Below, piece after piece: positions 1-6,842 of a stretch of DNA of 13,437 bases. Made by a program: the position numbers and the translations under genes. Below the pieces are notes generated by a model. The model was not told the origin of the DNA. It saw only the letters and a program-made list of their open reading frames with translations, and ran no database searches. How positions within the stretch are numbered: position 1 is the first letter of the stretch; each line of letters starts with the position of its first letter. This DNA is from Prevotellaceae bacterium UBA4301 (lineage in GTDB: Bacteria > Bacteroidota > Bacteroidia > Bacteroidales > Bacteroidaceae): assembly GCA_002395775.1 (NCBI GenBank), contig DGUV01000057.1:1-13437 (forward strand), written 5' to 3'.

Positions 1-1
1 G

Positions 2-739
2 TGGGTGGTGAGTGGTCGTGGCGTGTTGCACCTGAGTGTGCTCATTGAAACGATGCGTCGCGAGGGCTACGAACTGCAGGTGGGCCAGCCCCAGGTCATC
101 TACAAGGAGATAGACGGCATGAAGTGCGAACCCATCGAGGAACTCACCATCAACGTGCCCGAGGAATTCTCCTCGAAGATGATAGACATGGTCACGCGTC
201 GCAAGGGCGAAATGACCAGCATGGAGTCCCAGGGCTCGCGCGTCAACATCGAGTTCAACATACCCTCGCGCGGCATCATCGGCCTGCGCACCAACGTCCT
301 CACCGCCTCTCAGGGCGAGGCCATCATGGCCCACCGCTTCAAGGAATATCAGCCCTACAAGGGCGACATACAGCGCCGCACCAACGGTTCCATGATAGCC
401 CTCGAAGGCGGAACGGCCTATGCCTATGCCATCAACAACCTGCAGGACCGCGGTTCCTTCTTCATCGACCCCCAGACGGAGGTCTATGCCGGCCAGGTGG
501 TGGGCGAACACGTCCACGAGAACGACCTCGTGGTGAACGTCTGCAAGGCCAAGCAGCTCACCAATATGCGCGCTTCAGGTTCGGACGAGAAGGTGCGCAT
601 CATTCCGCCCATCGTCTTCTCCCTGGAGGAAGCCCTTGAGTACATCAAGGAGGACGAATACGTAGAGGTGACGCCCAAGTCGATGCGCTTGCGCAAAATC
701 ATCCTCGACCATCTGGAGCGCAAACGCGCCAACCGATGA
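2..739 (+). CDS. typA: GTP-binding protein TypA/BipA, C-terminal part (5' end outside window)
   Basis: This is the last 245 codons of TypA/BipA, a translational GTPase of the EF-G family that binds the ribosome and supports 50S assembly and stress growth. The visible part begins in the EF-G domain III-like region with VSGRGVLHLSVLIETMRREG, a signature of the family, and continues through the domain V-like fold. It ends in the BipA-specific C-terminal domain, with the conserved NMRASGSDEKVRI loop and the ending SMRLRKIILDHLERKR. The family is about 600 residues long, so roughly 355 residues including the GTPase domain lie upstream. The reading frame is open from base 2, and the GTG at 5 is an internal valine, not a start. 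A terminator follows 34 bases after the stop, so the gene ends its transcription unit here. Identification is firm from sequence similarity alone. Confidence 0.97.
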   Translation, partial: WVVSGRGVLHLSVLIETMRREGYELQVGQPQVIYKEIDGMKCEPIEELTINVPEEFSSKMIDMVTRRKGEMTSMESQGSRVNIEFNIPSRGIIGLRTNVLTASQGEAIMAHRFKEYQPYKGDIQRRTNGSMIALEGGTAYAYAINNLQDRGSFFIDPQTEVYAGQVVGEHVHENDLVVNVCKAKQLTNMRASGSDEKVRIIPPIVFSLEEALEYIKEDEYVEVTPKSMRLRKIILDHLERKRANR

Positions 740-773
740 TATGATGTGAAATCAATGCAATAACTACATGCTC

Positions 774-811
774 AGGCTCTCGTCATTTGGCGGGGGCCTT
801 TTTTGTTTTTC
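774..811 (+). terminator. Intrinsic terminator after typA
   Basis: The 9-bp stem AGGCTCTCG (774-782) pairs with CGGGGGCCT (791-799), including two G-U pairs, around an 8-base loop. A T-rich tail follows (TTTTTTGTTTTT from 799). It lies 34 bases after the typA stop codon. Confidence 0.85.
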
Positions 812-920
812 TTGCATGGCCTTGCTTCCGTGATCGCGGGCGCACGCATACCTTATTATAATAATCTATGCCCCCATTAGGGTACTCCTAAATGCTTACA
901 TGAAAAATATTATAAAAAAT

Positions 921-930
921 ATAGTACTAT
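921..930. promoter_or_regulatory. Palindrome abutting the -33 box, possible PadR operator
   Basis: ATAGTACTAT is a perfect 10-bp palindrome that ends 3 bases before the TTG of the downstream promoter. PadR-type repressors usually bind dyads over or beside the promoter of their own operon, and padR is the second gene of this unit. The assignment rests on position alone. The surrounding 850-960 stretch is very AT-rich, so a chance palindrome is possible. Confidence 0.25.
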
Positions 931-933
931 GTA

Positions 934-964
934 TTGCAAGGTATTATATTTTTACTTAACTTTG
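934..964 (+). promoter_or_regulatory. Bacteroidetes-type promoter of the pspC-padR unit
   Basis: A -33 element TTG (934-936) is followed after 20 bp by TAACTTTG (957-964), a full match to the Bacteroidetes -7 consensus TAnnTTTG. The expected transcription start is near 970. This rules out the GTG at 969 as a start codon and leaves about 30 bases of leader before the ATG at 999. Confidence 0.8.
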
Positions 965-998
965 CATCGTGAAGTTTAACTTAATGCATAAATTGACT

Positions 999-1195
999 AT
1001 GGAAAAGAAGCGTTTCTACCTGTCCGAGACAGACAAAAAGATTGCCGGCGTGTGCGGTGGCATCGCCGAGTATTTCGACATCGACCCCTGTTGGTGCGTG
1101 TTGGTTTCCTCGTGGCTTTCTTTGGCCTGGGTTGTGGCCTGTTGGGCTACATTGCCCTTTGGCTTTGTGCCCCGAAGAATCCCCACTCCTATTAA
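999..1195 (+). pseudogene. Small PspC-domain membrane protein, broken by a one-base frameshift
   Basis: The first 30 codons read MEKKRFYLSETDKKIAGVCG and on to EYFDIDP, the start of a PspC domain (KRLYRS..DK.IAGVCGGLAEYF.IDP). After IDP the frame stops resembling PspC and runs on to a stop at 1220. The -1 frame from 1088 restores the domain: LLVRVGF, then a hydrophobic glycine-rich segment ending GYIALWLCAPKNPHSY, with a stop at 1193-1195. The joined product would be 65 residues, a normal size for a single PspC domain with one membrane span. The break lies at a CCCC run (1085-1088), and one more C would restore the frame. The 999 ATG is chosen over 984 and 969 because it fits the predicted transcript start and the usual PspC N-terminus. 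The break may be a real mutation, a variable homopolymer, or a sequencing error. Stand-alone PspC proteins are envelope-stress-related membrane proteins. A second PspC protein is encoded two genes downstream. Confidence 0.75.
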
Positions 1196-1201
1196 AGGTC
1201 C

Positions 1202-1243
1202 TTTGCCATTTTACATTTAACATTTTACATTTGCCATTTTACA
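1202..1243 (+). repeat. Three tandem 14-bp AT-rich repeats before padR
   Basis: The unit TTTGCCATTTTACA occurs at 1202-1215 and 1230-1243. Between them, at 1216-1229, is the variant TTTAACATTTTACA with two changes. The array starts 6 bases after the restored pspC stop and ends 6 bases before the padR start codon, so it fills the gap between the genes. Function is unknown. Confidence 0.85.
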
Positions 1244-1249
1244 ACTACC

Positions 1250-1600
1250 ATGGATATCAACAACGCCAAATCACAGATGCGGAAGGGGATGCTCGAATAC
1301 TGCATCCTGCTACTGCTGAAGCGCGCACCGGCCTATGCCAGCGACATCATCCGTCAGCTGCAGGAAGCCGAACTGCTGGTGGTGGAAGGTACACTCTACC
1401 CCCTGCTTACGCGCTTGAAGAACGACGGTCTGCTTTCCTACGAATGGCAGGAGAGCACACAAGGACCGCCTCGTAAGTACTACGCCCTGACTCAGGAGGG
1501 ACAGGAGTTTCTCGTGGGTCTCGACCAGGCTTGGAACGAACTCGCCACTACGGTTAACTATCTGAAAACTACTCGTCTCTTAACACATCAAGAATCATGA
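1250..1600 (+). CDS. PadR-family transcriptional regulator
   Basis: A 116-residue protein that matches a minimal PadR repressor (about 105-120 residues). The winged helix spans roughly residues 10-85: MRKGMLEYCILLLLKRAPAY, then ASDIIRQLQEAELLVVEGTLYPLL and the wing PPRKYYALTQEG. GTLYPLLTRLKNDGLL is the hallmark PadR recognition-helix region. The last 30 residues form the short dimerisation helix. PadR proteins are cytoplasmic dimers that repress nearby genes and release DNA on binding a ligand. The gene shares a promoter with the small pspC gene and overlaps the next start codon by 4 bp (ATGA at 1597-1600). It therefore probably controls its own operon, which encodes two PspC-type membrane proteins. 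The ligand cannot be told from sequence. Confidence 0.93.
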   Translation: MDINNAKSQMRKGMLEYCILLLLKRAPAYASDIIRQLQEAELLVVEGTLYPLLTRLKNDGLLSYEWQESTQGPPRKYYALTQEGQEFLVGLDQAWNELATTVNYLKTTRLLTHQES

Positions 1601-3360
1601 AAAAGAATATCACCATAAACCTGCTGGGCCGCCTCTATGCCATCGACGAGGATGCCTACGAACTGTTGAAAAGATACACCGACTCGCTGCGCAGTTACTT
1701 TGGCCGTCGCGAGGGCGGAGAAGAGATAGCCGACGACATTGAAGCACGCATAGCCGAACTCTTCGACGAGTTGAAGGCCAGTGGCGTACAGGCTATCACC
1801 ATCGAGCACGTGCAGGACATCATCCATCGCGTGGGCAGTCCTGAGGAGATGGAAAGCCCCTCTCCTGACTCCCCCCGTGGGGAGGAGGGCTTTACCTCGC
1901 AATTTACGGACAGCAGCACCTCTCCTTCGGAGGGGCTGGGGGGAGGTCGTAGATTATACCGCAACCTTTCCGACCGCAAACTCATGGGTGTGCTCTCCGG
2001 TCTGGCCACCTACTTCGGTGGCGACGTGCTATGGTGGCGTCTGGGCTATGTGGCCTTGTTCTTCCTCTTGCCCGGCGGTTTTGTCTCCCGCATGTTCTAC
2101 TGGTCACGTTGGCATTGGGGCATCAGCATCAATGCTGGTCTCATCATCCTCTACTTCATCTTGGGCGTACTCATGCCTGTAGCCGAGACACCTGAGGACC
2201 GACTCCGAATGAAGGGCAAAAAGGTGAATCCTCAGAACCTGGCCGATGAGGTCAGTCAACCGCAAACGACACAACGTCCCGACGAAGGGCACATGGGTTG
2301 CCTGGGAGGCTTCTTCTTCATCATGGGCACACTCATCCGTTGGTCCATCTATGCGATAGGTATCGCGTTTGCCATCTCTCTGCTGGCAGGAATCGTGGGT
2401 CTGATAGCCGTGATGACGATGCCACACATGATGATTCACGAGAGCGACCCCACCTTCTGGCAGTTCTTCGATGCCAACCAGTCGCACCTGCTCATCGCCT
2501 CCCTGCTCTGCTTGGGCGTGCTGCTCATCCCCACGTACTGCATCATCCACAGCTTCTTCAGTGAGATACGCATGCTCAAGCCCATGGGCTTCGGTCAGCG
2601 TCTGGCATTCCTGATCATCTGGATAGGTCTCTTCATCGGTGCTGCCTTCTATGGCACAAGTCTTGTCGCAAAGATCAAGGAGGCCGAGGACAAGAGTTGG
2701 CATATCCGCGACGAACAGTATCGCAAGGAGAACACCCACGACGGCATCTTCTACAAGCCCGACGAATGGGAGTTCCTCTCCGAGCGCGACTGGCGTGTCA
2801 TTCGTGCCGACCATTGCAATGAGCGTTACACCTCCAGCGGACAGTACTACACGGGTCACGGAGCCCGTTACATCGACACTTACGACTCGCGTCATCGCCA
2901 GCTCTTCACCATCGAACGCTCGGAGTTGTTGCAGCCTGGCACCTACCGCCTGACGGCCTGCGTGCGTGCCAACGGACAGGGGGCTTACGTCTATGCCTTT
3001 ACCGACTCACTGACGGCGGCCACTACCATCTATCGGACCGAGATTCCCGCTGACGGCAACACGGGTGGCGGACTGTGGCGGGAGGCGAAGATCAGGCGCG
3101 ACAGCATGGCTGTGGCCCATTCCAAGGGTGGCTACGAACTGCCTGCCGACTACAACTTCCTCTGCGCCATAGCCGTTACCAATGGTGGTAATGGTTTCGG
3201 ATGGAACCGCGTAGCCCTGCCCGACATGCACTTCTCCAAGGCCGTCACCCTCCACTACGGCGTATCTACAGATCCCGCCCTCACCCGTGCCTCGTGGCTC
3301 GGCCAGTGGTTCTCGGCCTGCGACTTCGAGCTGAAGCGCATCGACGAGAAGCAGAAATAA
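1597..3360 (+). CDS. Large PspC-domain multi-pass membrane protein
   Basis: A 587-residue protein, translationally coupled to padR by the ATGA overlap. Residues 1-83 form a soluble N-terminal domain (ITINLLGRLYAIDEDAYELL; later EIADDIEARIAELF) that often precedes PspC domains in Bacteroidales proteins. Residues 87-118 are a low-complexity linker made of two palindromic repeat copies. The PspC-like domain begins at about 118 (RRLYRNLSDRKLMGVLSGLATYF). Hydrophobic segments lie near 147-163, 176-194, 238-274, 295-318 and 334-357. The last 220 residues (370-587) are polar and look beta-rich, probably a periplasmic domain. PspC-type proteins sense or stabilise the cytoplasmic membrane under stress, and the PadR partner suggests a regulated membrane-stress unit. 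The role of the C-terminal domain is unknown. Family assignment is firm, while topology is inferred from hydrophobicity only. Confidence 0.88.
   Translation: MKKNITINLLGRLYAIDEDAYELLKRYTDSLRSYFGRREGGEEIADDIEARIAELFDELKASGVQAITIEHVQDIIHRVGSPEEMESPSPDSPRGEEGFTSQFTDSSTSPSEGLGGGRRLYRNLSDRKLMGVLSGLATYFGGDVLWWRLGYVALFFLLPGGFVSRMFYWSRWHWGISINAGLIILYFILGVLMPVAETPEDRLRMKGKKVNPQNLADEVSQPQTTQRPDEGHMGCLGGFFFIMGTLIRWSIYAIGIAFAISLLAGIVGLIAVMTMPHMMIHESDPTFWQFFDANQSHLLIASLLCLGVLLIPTYCIIHSFFSEIRMLKPMGFGQRLAFLIIWIGLFIGAAFYGTSLVAKIKEAEDKSWHIRDEQYRKENTHDGIFYKPDEWEFLSERDWRVIRADHCNERYTSSGQYYTGHGARYIDTYDSRHRQLFTIERSELLQPGTYRLTACVRANGQGAYVYAFTDSLTAATTIYRTEIPADGNTGGGLWREAKIRRDSMAVAHSKGGYELPADYNFLCAIAVTNGGNGFGWNRVALPDMHFSKAVTLHYGVSTDPALTRASWLGQWFSACDFELKRIDEKQK
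1855..1891 (-). repeat. Palindromic element copy A (reverse orientation, in frame)
   Basis: The core stem CTCCCC (1869-1874) pairs with GGGGAG (1879-1884). Outer arms AGCCC-CTC and GAGGGCT pair around a bulge. Read on the minus strand it matches copy G (shared TCAGGAG and GGGGCT tail). In the host gene it encodes SPSPDSPRGEEG (residues 87-98), the same frame and nearly the same peptide as copy E. It forms an inverted doublet with copy B, 25 bases away. Confidence 0.8.
1917..1947 (+). repeat. Palindromic element copy B (forward orientation, in frame)
   Basis: CCTCTCC (1919-1925) pairs with GGAGGGG (1929-1935), with one G-U pair and a TTC loop. The G-rich tail CTGGGGGGAGGT follows. It encodes TSPSEGLGGG (residues 108-117) directly before the PspC domain. 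It is nearly identical to copy C. Confidence 0.85.
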
Positions 3361-3427
3361 AGCCTACTGTTTTCATTATAGCATTAGGATTTAGTTAGTT
3401 TGTAGTTAATAGTTTTAGGCGCCACCG

Positions 3428-3460
3428 CCTCCACTGCCCGTGAGGGTCGTGGAGGATTTT
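3428..3460 (+). terminator. Hairpin terminator after the padR-pspC unit
   Basis: CCTCCAC (3428-3434) pairs with GTGGAGG (3449-3455). A further CCC/GGG stem closes a GTGA tetraloop after a 2x2 internal mismatch. The tail ATTTT is short. The hairpin lies about 70 bases after the stop of the large pspC gene and before the next gene. Termination is likely but the T tract is weak. Confidence 0.55.
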
Positions 3461-3482
3461 CCCAAAGAGACATGATTTCAAA

Positions 3483-3501
3483 TTCCCCGTCCATCGGGGA
3501 A
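3483..3501 (+). other. Short perfect hairpin upstream of the barrel gene
   Basis: TTCCCCG (3483-3489) and CGGGGAA (3495-3501) form a 7-bp perfect stem with a 5-base loop, 39 bases before the next start codon. No T tract follows, so it is not a clear terminator. It may be a leader hairpin or a decayed relative of the palindromic elements, but it lacks their G-rich tail. Confidence 0.4.
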
Positions 3502-3539
3502 GCAACCCTTATGACCCTATTCTAATCTCATTTTGACCT

Positions 3540-6254
3540 ATGAAAAAAACAATCGTTTTCCTGCTTGCCCTGCTTTCGATAACGGCATCGTTGCAAGCCG
3601 ACATTGTGAAGGGACGCGTCGTTGATGCCCAGACGGGCGAACCCCTGGACGGAGCACAAGTGAAGGCCATGATGACCTCGGGCGAAGGCACCTCCGTTTG
3701 GGTGCTTATGGCCGACACACTTGGGCGTTTCATACTGAAGAGTTACAGCATGAGGCGTATCACGCTCCACGCCGAGTACTTCGGTTACAAACCTGCGACG
3801 GCGCAATACCTGTCTGGTGCCGGTATGGACACAGTCGTCATCGACGACATACGTCTCGAGCCCAGCGAGGTGCTGATGAAGGAACTTGCCGTCGAGGGTC
3901 GTGCCCGTCGCTTCTACATGCGAGGCGACACGGTGGTGTTCAACCCACAGGGTTTCTCAATAGAAGATAATCAGCGTCTGCAGGATCTCGTCCTGCAGCT
4001 GCCAGGCGTTAGCGTGAAGGATGGACGCCTGATGTGGAACGGGAAACCTGTCAGCCTGATGATGAATGGCCACGAGGCACTGAGCGAGGAGATGCTGATG
4101 CGTCAATTGCCCGTGGAGGCTGTGGAGAACATCAAGGCCTACGAGCGCAAGAGTGAGCTGGAGGAGCATACGGGAGTGGATGACGGACAGCGAGAACAGG
4201 TGCTGGACGTAACCGTGAAGCCTGGCTTCATGGACCGCTGGAGCGGCGAAGTGAATGCAACGGCCTATTCGCGTCCCAACTACGCTGCTACGCTTGATGG
4301 CATGCGACTGAGCGACACCGATCCCGTGATGTTCTTCTTGCGTGTGGCCGACGACCCCAGGGCCATCAACAAACATACCTACGAAAGCATCTGGGAGTAT
4401 GGCGGAGGCGATGCCATACGTCAGCAATTGGGTGGCGTGGGCTACAAGCATGCCTGGAAACCCTCCGCCAAATCCTCGCGCGACAGCTATTGGACCCTGA
4501 CGGCAGGAGCCAACCACCGCGACACACCTCATCGTCGATGGGAGAACACGCAGACCTTCCTGCCTAATACATTGCCTACTGAGACGGACAAGCAGACAAA
4601 GACCAACCAACACAGCCTTTCCGCTCCGCTCGACTTCTCGACGCGCATCGAACTATCGCCCAAACTGACGATGCGAATCGAAAGCACATTGGCCTACGAT
4701 GAAGAGAAGCAGATGACTGACCGCCAAGAACAAACATCCATCACCCCTCTTTCGGAGGGGCAGGGGGGAGGTGTCAATACCGCTCATTATCAGTCTTCGT
4801 CGCATGCTCAAGGTTTGTCGGGACTGGTGCGGGGAAATATGGTTTATAATACCAAGAAGGGAATGCTGGGAGGTCAACTAAGCGCCAACTACAAGCATCG
4901 GAAGGAGCAGGGTTCGTCGCAGGGCGACTACCACTACCTGCAGGAGGGCACTTCCGCCATCGACCGCCAACGCTTTGAGACGCCCACCGATAACCTCAGC
5001 GTTGTGCTGAATCTCGGTTACATGCAGGCCTTGGGCAAGAAGGTGATGCTCATGACCCAATGGGACACCACCTACGACTACGGTTTACGCGACGAACAAC
5101 GCTGGCGTGCCGATACCCTGGACACGAGTAACAGTCTCCATCGGCGCGATAACCTGTGGAAGAACGAATTGGAACTGGGGACGCAGGTCACCATGGGCAA
5201 GCTTGCCCTGGGGCCCAAACTTACGTTCTCGCATCGTCATGAGCAGACGGCCTATCAGCGAGGTAAGTTGGACACGCTGGCCCGGCGCAACCTCCTGCTT
5301 GCCTCGCCTGAATTGGAACTGAACTATCGCATGGGCAGGCAGCAGGGTCTCAAGGCCAATGTCTCGTATGCCGCGAATCCTTCGGAACTCATCGACTGCA
5401 TCGGCTACCGCGACGACACCAACCCGCTCTACATCATCGAAGGCAATCCCAACTTGAAGACCTCTCACACTCTCACGGCTAACCTCAACTACAACCTGAT
5501 GCGCACTCGTGGCACTCAGTCACTGGGCATCACTCTCGATTATTCGAAGGCTTACGATCCCGTGGGCACTGTCCTTCATTATAACAGCCAAACGGGTGCC
5601 TATCGTTCGCAGAAGCAGAATGTGCGCGGCGGCAGCCAGTGGGGTGCTTCGATAAACTACGACCGCTCGCTGGGCAAGAACCTGCAACTCCAGCAATCGT
5701 TGTCTGGTCAGTTGGGCACCACTTATGGCATCCTCACCCTCGTAGATGAGGCTACGGGCCTGACCTACAACCGGCAAGGTCGCTCGCGTCTTAGAGAGAG
5801 GTTGAGTCTGAACTATGATGTTGACCCTTGGCAGTTGTGGACCTCCCACACCTTTACCTGGGACGGCTACACCTACAGCGATGCTACCCAGTCTGCGGAG
5901 AACATTTTCTACTATCTGGCCGAATTGCGCATCCTCTATAAACTTAAGAGCGGTTGGCGCTTTACGCTCAGCCCTCAGTTTGTCCTTAATCGTGGCTATC
6001 AGTCCTCGTCGATGAACAACAATCCCTTCCTCCTTAATGCCGAGGTCGCCTATAAATTCGTGGGCGGAAAGGGTGCCCTGCTTCGTCACCTGAACAACCG
6101 TGCCGAAATCACTCTCGCTGGTCGCGACCTCTTGAATCAGAACCGCCGCAACTTCTCCACCATCTCCGCCACTTCCCACACCGAGGGCGGTGAGAGTTTC
6201 CTTCATAGCTATGTGACTCTCTCCCTCCGATATCGCTGGGACCCAAAGAAATGA
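3540..6254 (+). CDS. Outer-membrane beta-barrel protein with TonB-receptor-like N-terminus
   Basis: A 904-residue protein. Residues 1-20 are a signal peptide (MKKTIVFLLALLSITASLQA). Residues 23-108 match the carboxypeptidase-regulatory-like beta-sandwich (VKGRVVDAQTGEPLDGAQV, later FGYKPAT). Residues 118-228 resemble a plug domain of the outer-membrane beta-barrel family (RGDTVVFNPQGF, LQDLVLQLPGVSVKDG, VEAVENIKAYERKSE). The rest is rich in alternating aromatic and polar residues and ends LSLRYRW, typical of a C-terminal barrel strand. No TonB box is evident and no SusD-like partner is adjacent, so the substrate is unknown. It stands alone between two terminators with no recognisable promoter, so regulation is unclear. 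Palindromic copy C lies in a presumed barrel loop near residues 401-411. The ATG at 3540 is the only start that gives the complete signal peptide. Confidence 0.88.
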   Translation: MKKTIVFLLALLSITASLQADIVKGRVVDAQTGEPLDGAQVKAMMTSGEGTSVWVLMADTLGRFILKSYSMRRITLHAEYFGYKPATAQYLSGAGMDTVVIDDIRLEPSEVLMKELAVEGRARRFYMRGDTVVFNPQGFSIEDNQRLQDLVLQLPGVSVKDGRLMWNGKPVSLMMNGHEALSEEMLMRQLPVEAVENIKAYERKSELEEHTGVDDGQREQVLDVTVKPGFMDRWSGEVNATAYSRPNYAATLDGMRLSDTDPVMFFLRVADDPRAINKHTYESIWEYGGGDAIRQQLGGVGYKHAWKPSAKSSRDSYWTLTAGANHRDTPHRRWENTQTFLPNTLPTETDKQTKTNQHSLSAPLDFSTRIELSPKLTMRIESTLAYDEEKQMTDRQEQTSITPLSEGQGGGVNTAHYQSSSHAQGLSGLVRGNMVYNTKKGMLGGQLSANYKHRKEQGSSQGDYHYLQEGTSAIDRQRFETPTDNLSVVLNLGYMQALGKKVMLMTQWDTTYDYGLRDEQRWRADTLDTSNSLHRRDNLWKNELELGTQVTMGKLALGPKLTFSHRHEQTAYQRGKLDTLARRNLLLASPELELNYRMGRQQGLKANVSYAANPSELIDCIGYRDDTNPLYIIEGNPNLKTSHTLTANLNYNLMRTRGTQSLGITLDYSKAYDPVGTVLHYNSQTGAYRSQKQNVRGGSQWGASINYDRSLGKNLQLQQSLSGQLGTTYGILTLVDEATGLTYNRQGRSRLRERLSLNYDVDPWQLWTSHTFTWDGYTYSDATQSAENIFYYLAELRILYKLKSGWRFTLSPQFVLNRGYQSSSMNNNPFLLNAEVAYKFVGGKGALLRHLNNRAEITLAGRDLLNQNRRNFSTISATSHTEGGESFLHSYVTLSLRYRWDPKK
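4742..4773 (+). repeat. Palindromic element copy C (forward orientation, in frame)
   Basis: CCCCTC (4744-4749) pairs with GAGGGG (4755-4760), extended by one T-G pair around a TTC loop. The tail CAGGGGGGAGGTG follows, and the element ends pair as CACC/GGTG. It encodes TPLSEGQGGGV at about residues 402-412 of the barrel protein. It uses the same frame as copy B. Confidence 0.85.
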
Positions 6255-6281
6255 TTTAGTTAGTAAGTAAAGGTACCTTGG

Positions 6282-6320
6282 AGGCCACGCCCGTCGCGAT
6301 GACGTGCGGGGCCTTTTTAT
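6282..6320 (+). terminator. Intrinsic terminator after the first barrel gene
   Basis: AGGCCACGCCCGTC (6282-6295) pairs with GACGTGCGGGGCCT (6301-6314), with two mismatches, around a 5-base loop. A CTTTTTATAT tail follows. It lies 27 bases after the stop codon. Confidence 0.85.
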
Positions 6321-6336
6321 ATATCAATCCTTATTC

Positions 6337-6352
6337 AACATATTTTTATGTT
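6337..6352. promoter_or_regulatory. Perfect inverted repeat upstream of the blaI-type promoter
   Basis: AACATA (6337-6342) and TATGTT (6347-6352) flank TTTT. The repeat ends 17 bp before the -33 box of the next promoter. It shares the octamer TGTTAATA with the dyad downstream of the promoter (6349-6356 and 6423-6430). It may be a regulator site, but the region is AT-rich. Confidence 0.3.
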
Positions 6353-6369
6353 AATAATTGGCGATTTAT

Positions 6370-6400
6370 TTGGTAGAACAAGGGAAATGTCCTATCTTTG
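6370..6400 (+). promoter_or_regulatory. Bacteroidetes-type promoter of the BlaI-M56 unit
   Basis: TTG (6370-6372), 20 bp, then TATCTTTG (6393-6400), a full match to TAnnTTTG. Spacing equals that of the promoter at 934-964. The expected start near 6406 gives a leader of about 47 bases before the ATG at 6453. Confidence 0.82.
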
Positions 6401-6418
6401 CATCAAAATCAATAGAAA

Positions 6419-6431
6419 ATATTGTTAATAT
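6419..6431. promoter_or_regulatory. Dyad in the leader, possible BlaI-type operator
   Basis: ATATT (6419-6423), GTT, AATAT (6427-6431) is a perfect dyad about 13-25 bases after the predicted transcription start. BlaI/MecI repressors usually bind dyads overlapping their own promoter and leader. This one does not contain the classic TACA/TGTA half-sites, so the call rests on position. Confidence 0.3.
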
Positions 6432-6452
6432 GCATCTTAAAATAGTTGAATT

Positions 6453-6839
6453 ATGGAGAAACTTACAAGCAAAGAAGAGGAAGTGATGGAGCTCATCTGG
6501 CAAGTCGCAAGCCAACTTGGACAGTGCGCGCCGAAGGATGTTGCGTCGCTCTATCCCGAACCGCAGCCCAGCGCAAATGCCATTGCGCAGGTGTTTCAGG
6601 CACTTGAGAAGAAAGGTTACTTGGCACACGAGCCCAAGGGACGCGGCTTTGTCTATCGGCCCATCGTGGACAAGCAGGCCTATGGGCGTGGACGCTTGTC
6701 GAGCGTCATCAATCGTTTCTTCAGCGATTCGTACATGAGCGTCGTGTCGGCACTGATGCAGGAGGAGAAGGTCACCGAGGCCGATTTGCTGCAATATCTG
6801 GCCGACCTGAAACGGAAGGACGGACTTGGGGAGGGCTGA
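6453..6839 (+). CDS. BlaI/MecI/CopY-family transcriptional repressor
   Basis: A 128-residue protein of typical BlaI length (about 120-130). The winged helix covers residues 1-75: LTSKEEEVMELIWQ opens helix 1, SANAIAQVFQALEKKGYL is the recognition helix and turn, and HEPKGRGFVYRP is the wing. Residues 76-125 form the dimerisation helices (YGRGRLSSVINRFF), ending in an acidic and basic tail. Family members are dimers that repress their own operon and are inactivated by proteolysis once a partner M56 membrane peptidase is triggered. The M56 gene follows after 3 bases. The partner has no penicillin-binding sensor, so a beta-lactam role is not supported. The downstream GLPGLI and receptor genes are plausible targets. 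Confidence 0.93.
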   Translation: MEKLTSKEEEVMELIWQVASQLGQCAPKDVASLYPEPQPSANAIAQVFQALEKKGYLAHEPKGRGFVYRPIVDKQAYGRGRLSSVINRFFSDSYMSVVSALMQEEKVTEADLLQYLADLKRKDGLGEG

Positions 6840-6842
6840 CCT

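Noticed and set aside
853..864. 12-bp palindrome TTATTATAATAA
   Set aside because: It is made only of A and T in an AT-rich gap, so it is expected by chance. It is about 70 bp from the nearest promoter element.
969..998. GTG at 969 or ATG at 984 as start of the small PspC gene
   Set aside because: The TAnnTTTG box at 957-964 places the transcript start near 970, so 969 cannot be used. The ATG at 999 gives the normal PspC N-terminus.
1083..1091. Programmed -1 frameshift site in the small pspC gene
   Set aside because: Only the P-site CCC codon can re-pair after a -1 slip, and the A-site TGT would not. No X-XXY-YYZ heptamer is present and such small genes are not known to use frameshifting. 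An indel is simpler, though slippage is not excluded.
2104..2895. Minus-strand open frame of 263 codons
   Set aside because: It is antisense to the large PspC-domain gene, which has clear domains and coupling to padR. No start context or family motif is seen on the minus strand.
3528..3535. TCATTTTG as a -7 box for the barrel gene at 3540
   Set aside because: The second base does not fit TAnnTTTG, and the transcript would start at the ATG itself. No matching TTG was found at the right distance.
6825..6842. Possible eighth copy of the palindromic element at the end of the BlaI-type gene
   Set aside because: CTTGGGGAGGGCTGACC resembles one arm of reversed copies A and E, but the complementary C-rich arm is missing and no stem can form. 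It could be chance or a remnant.
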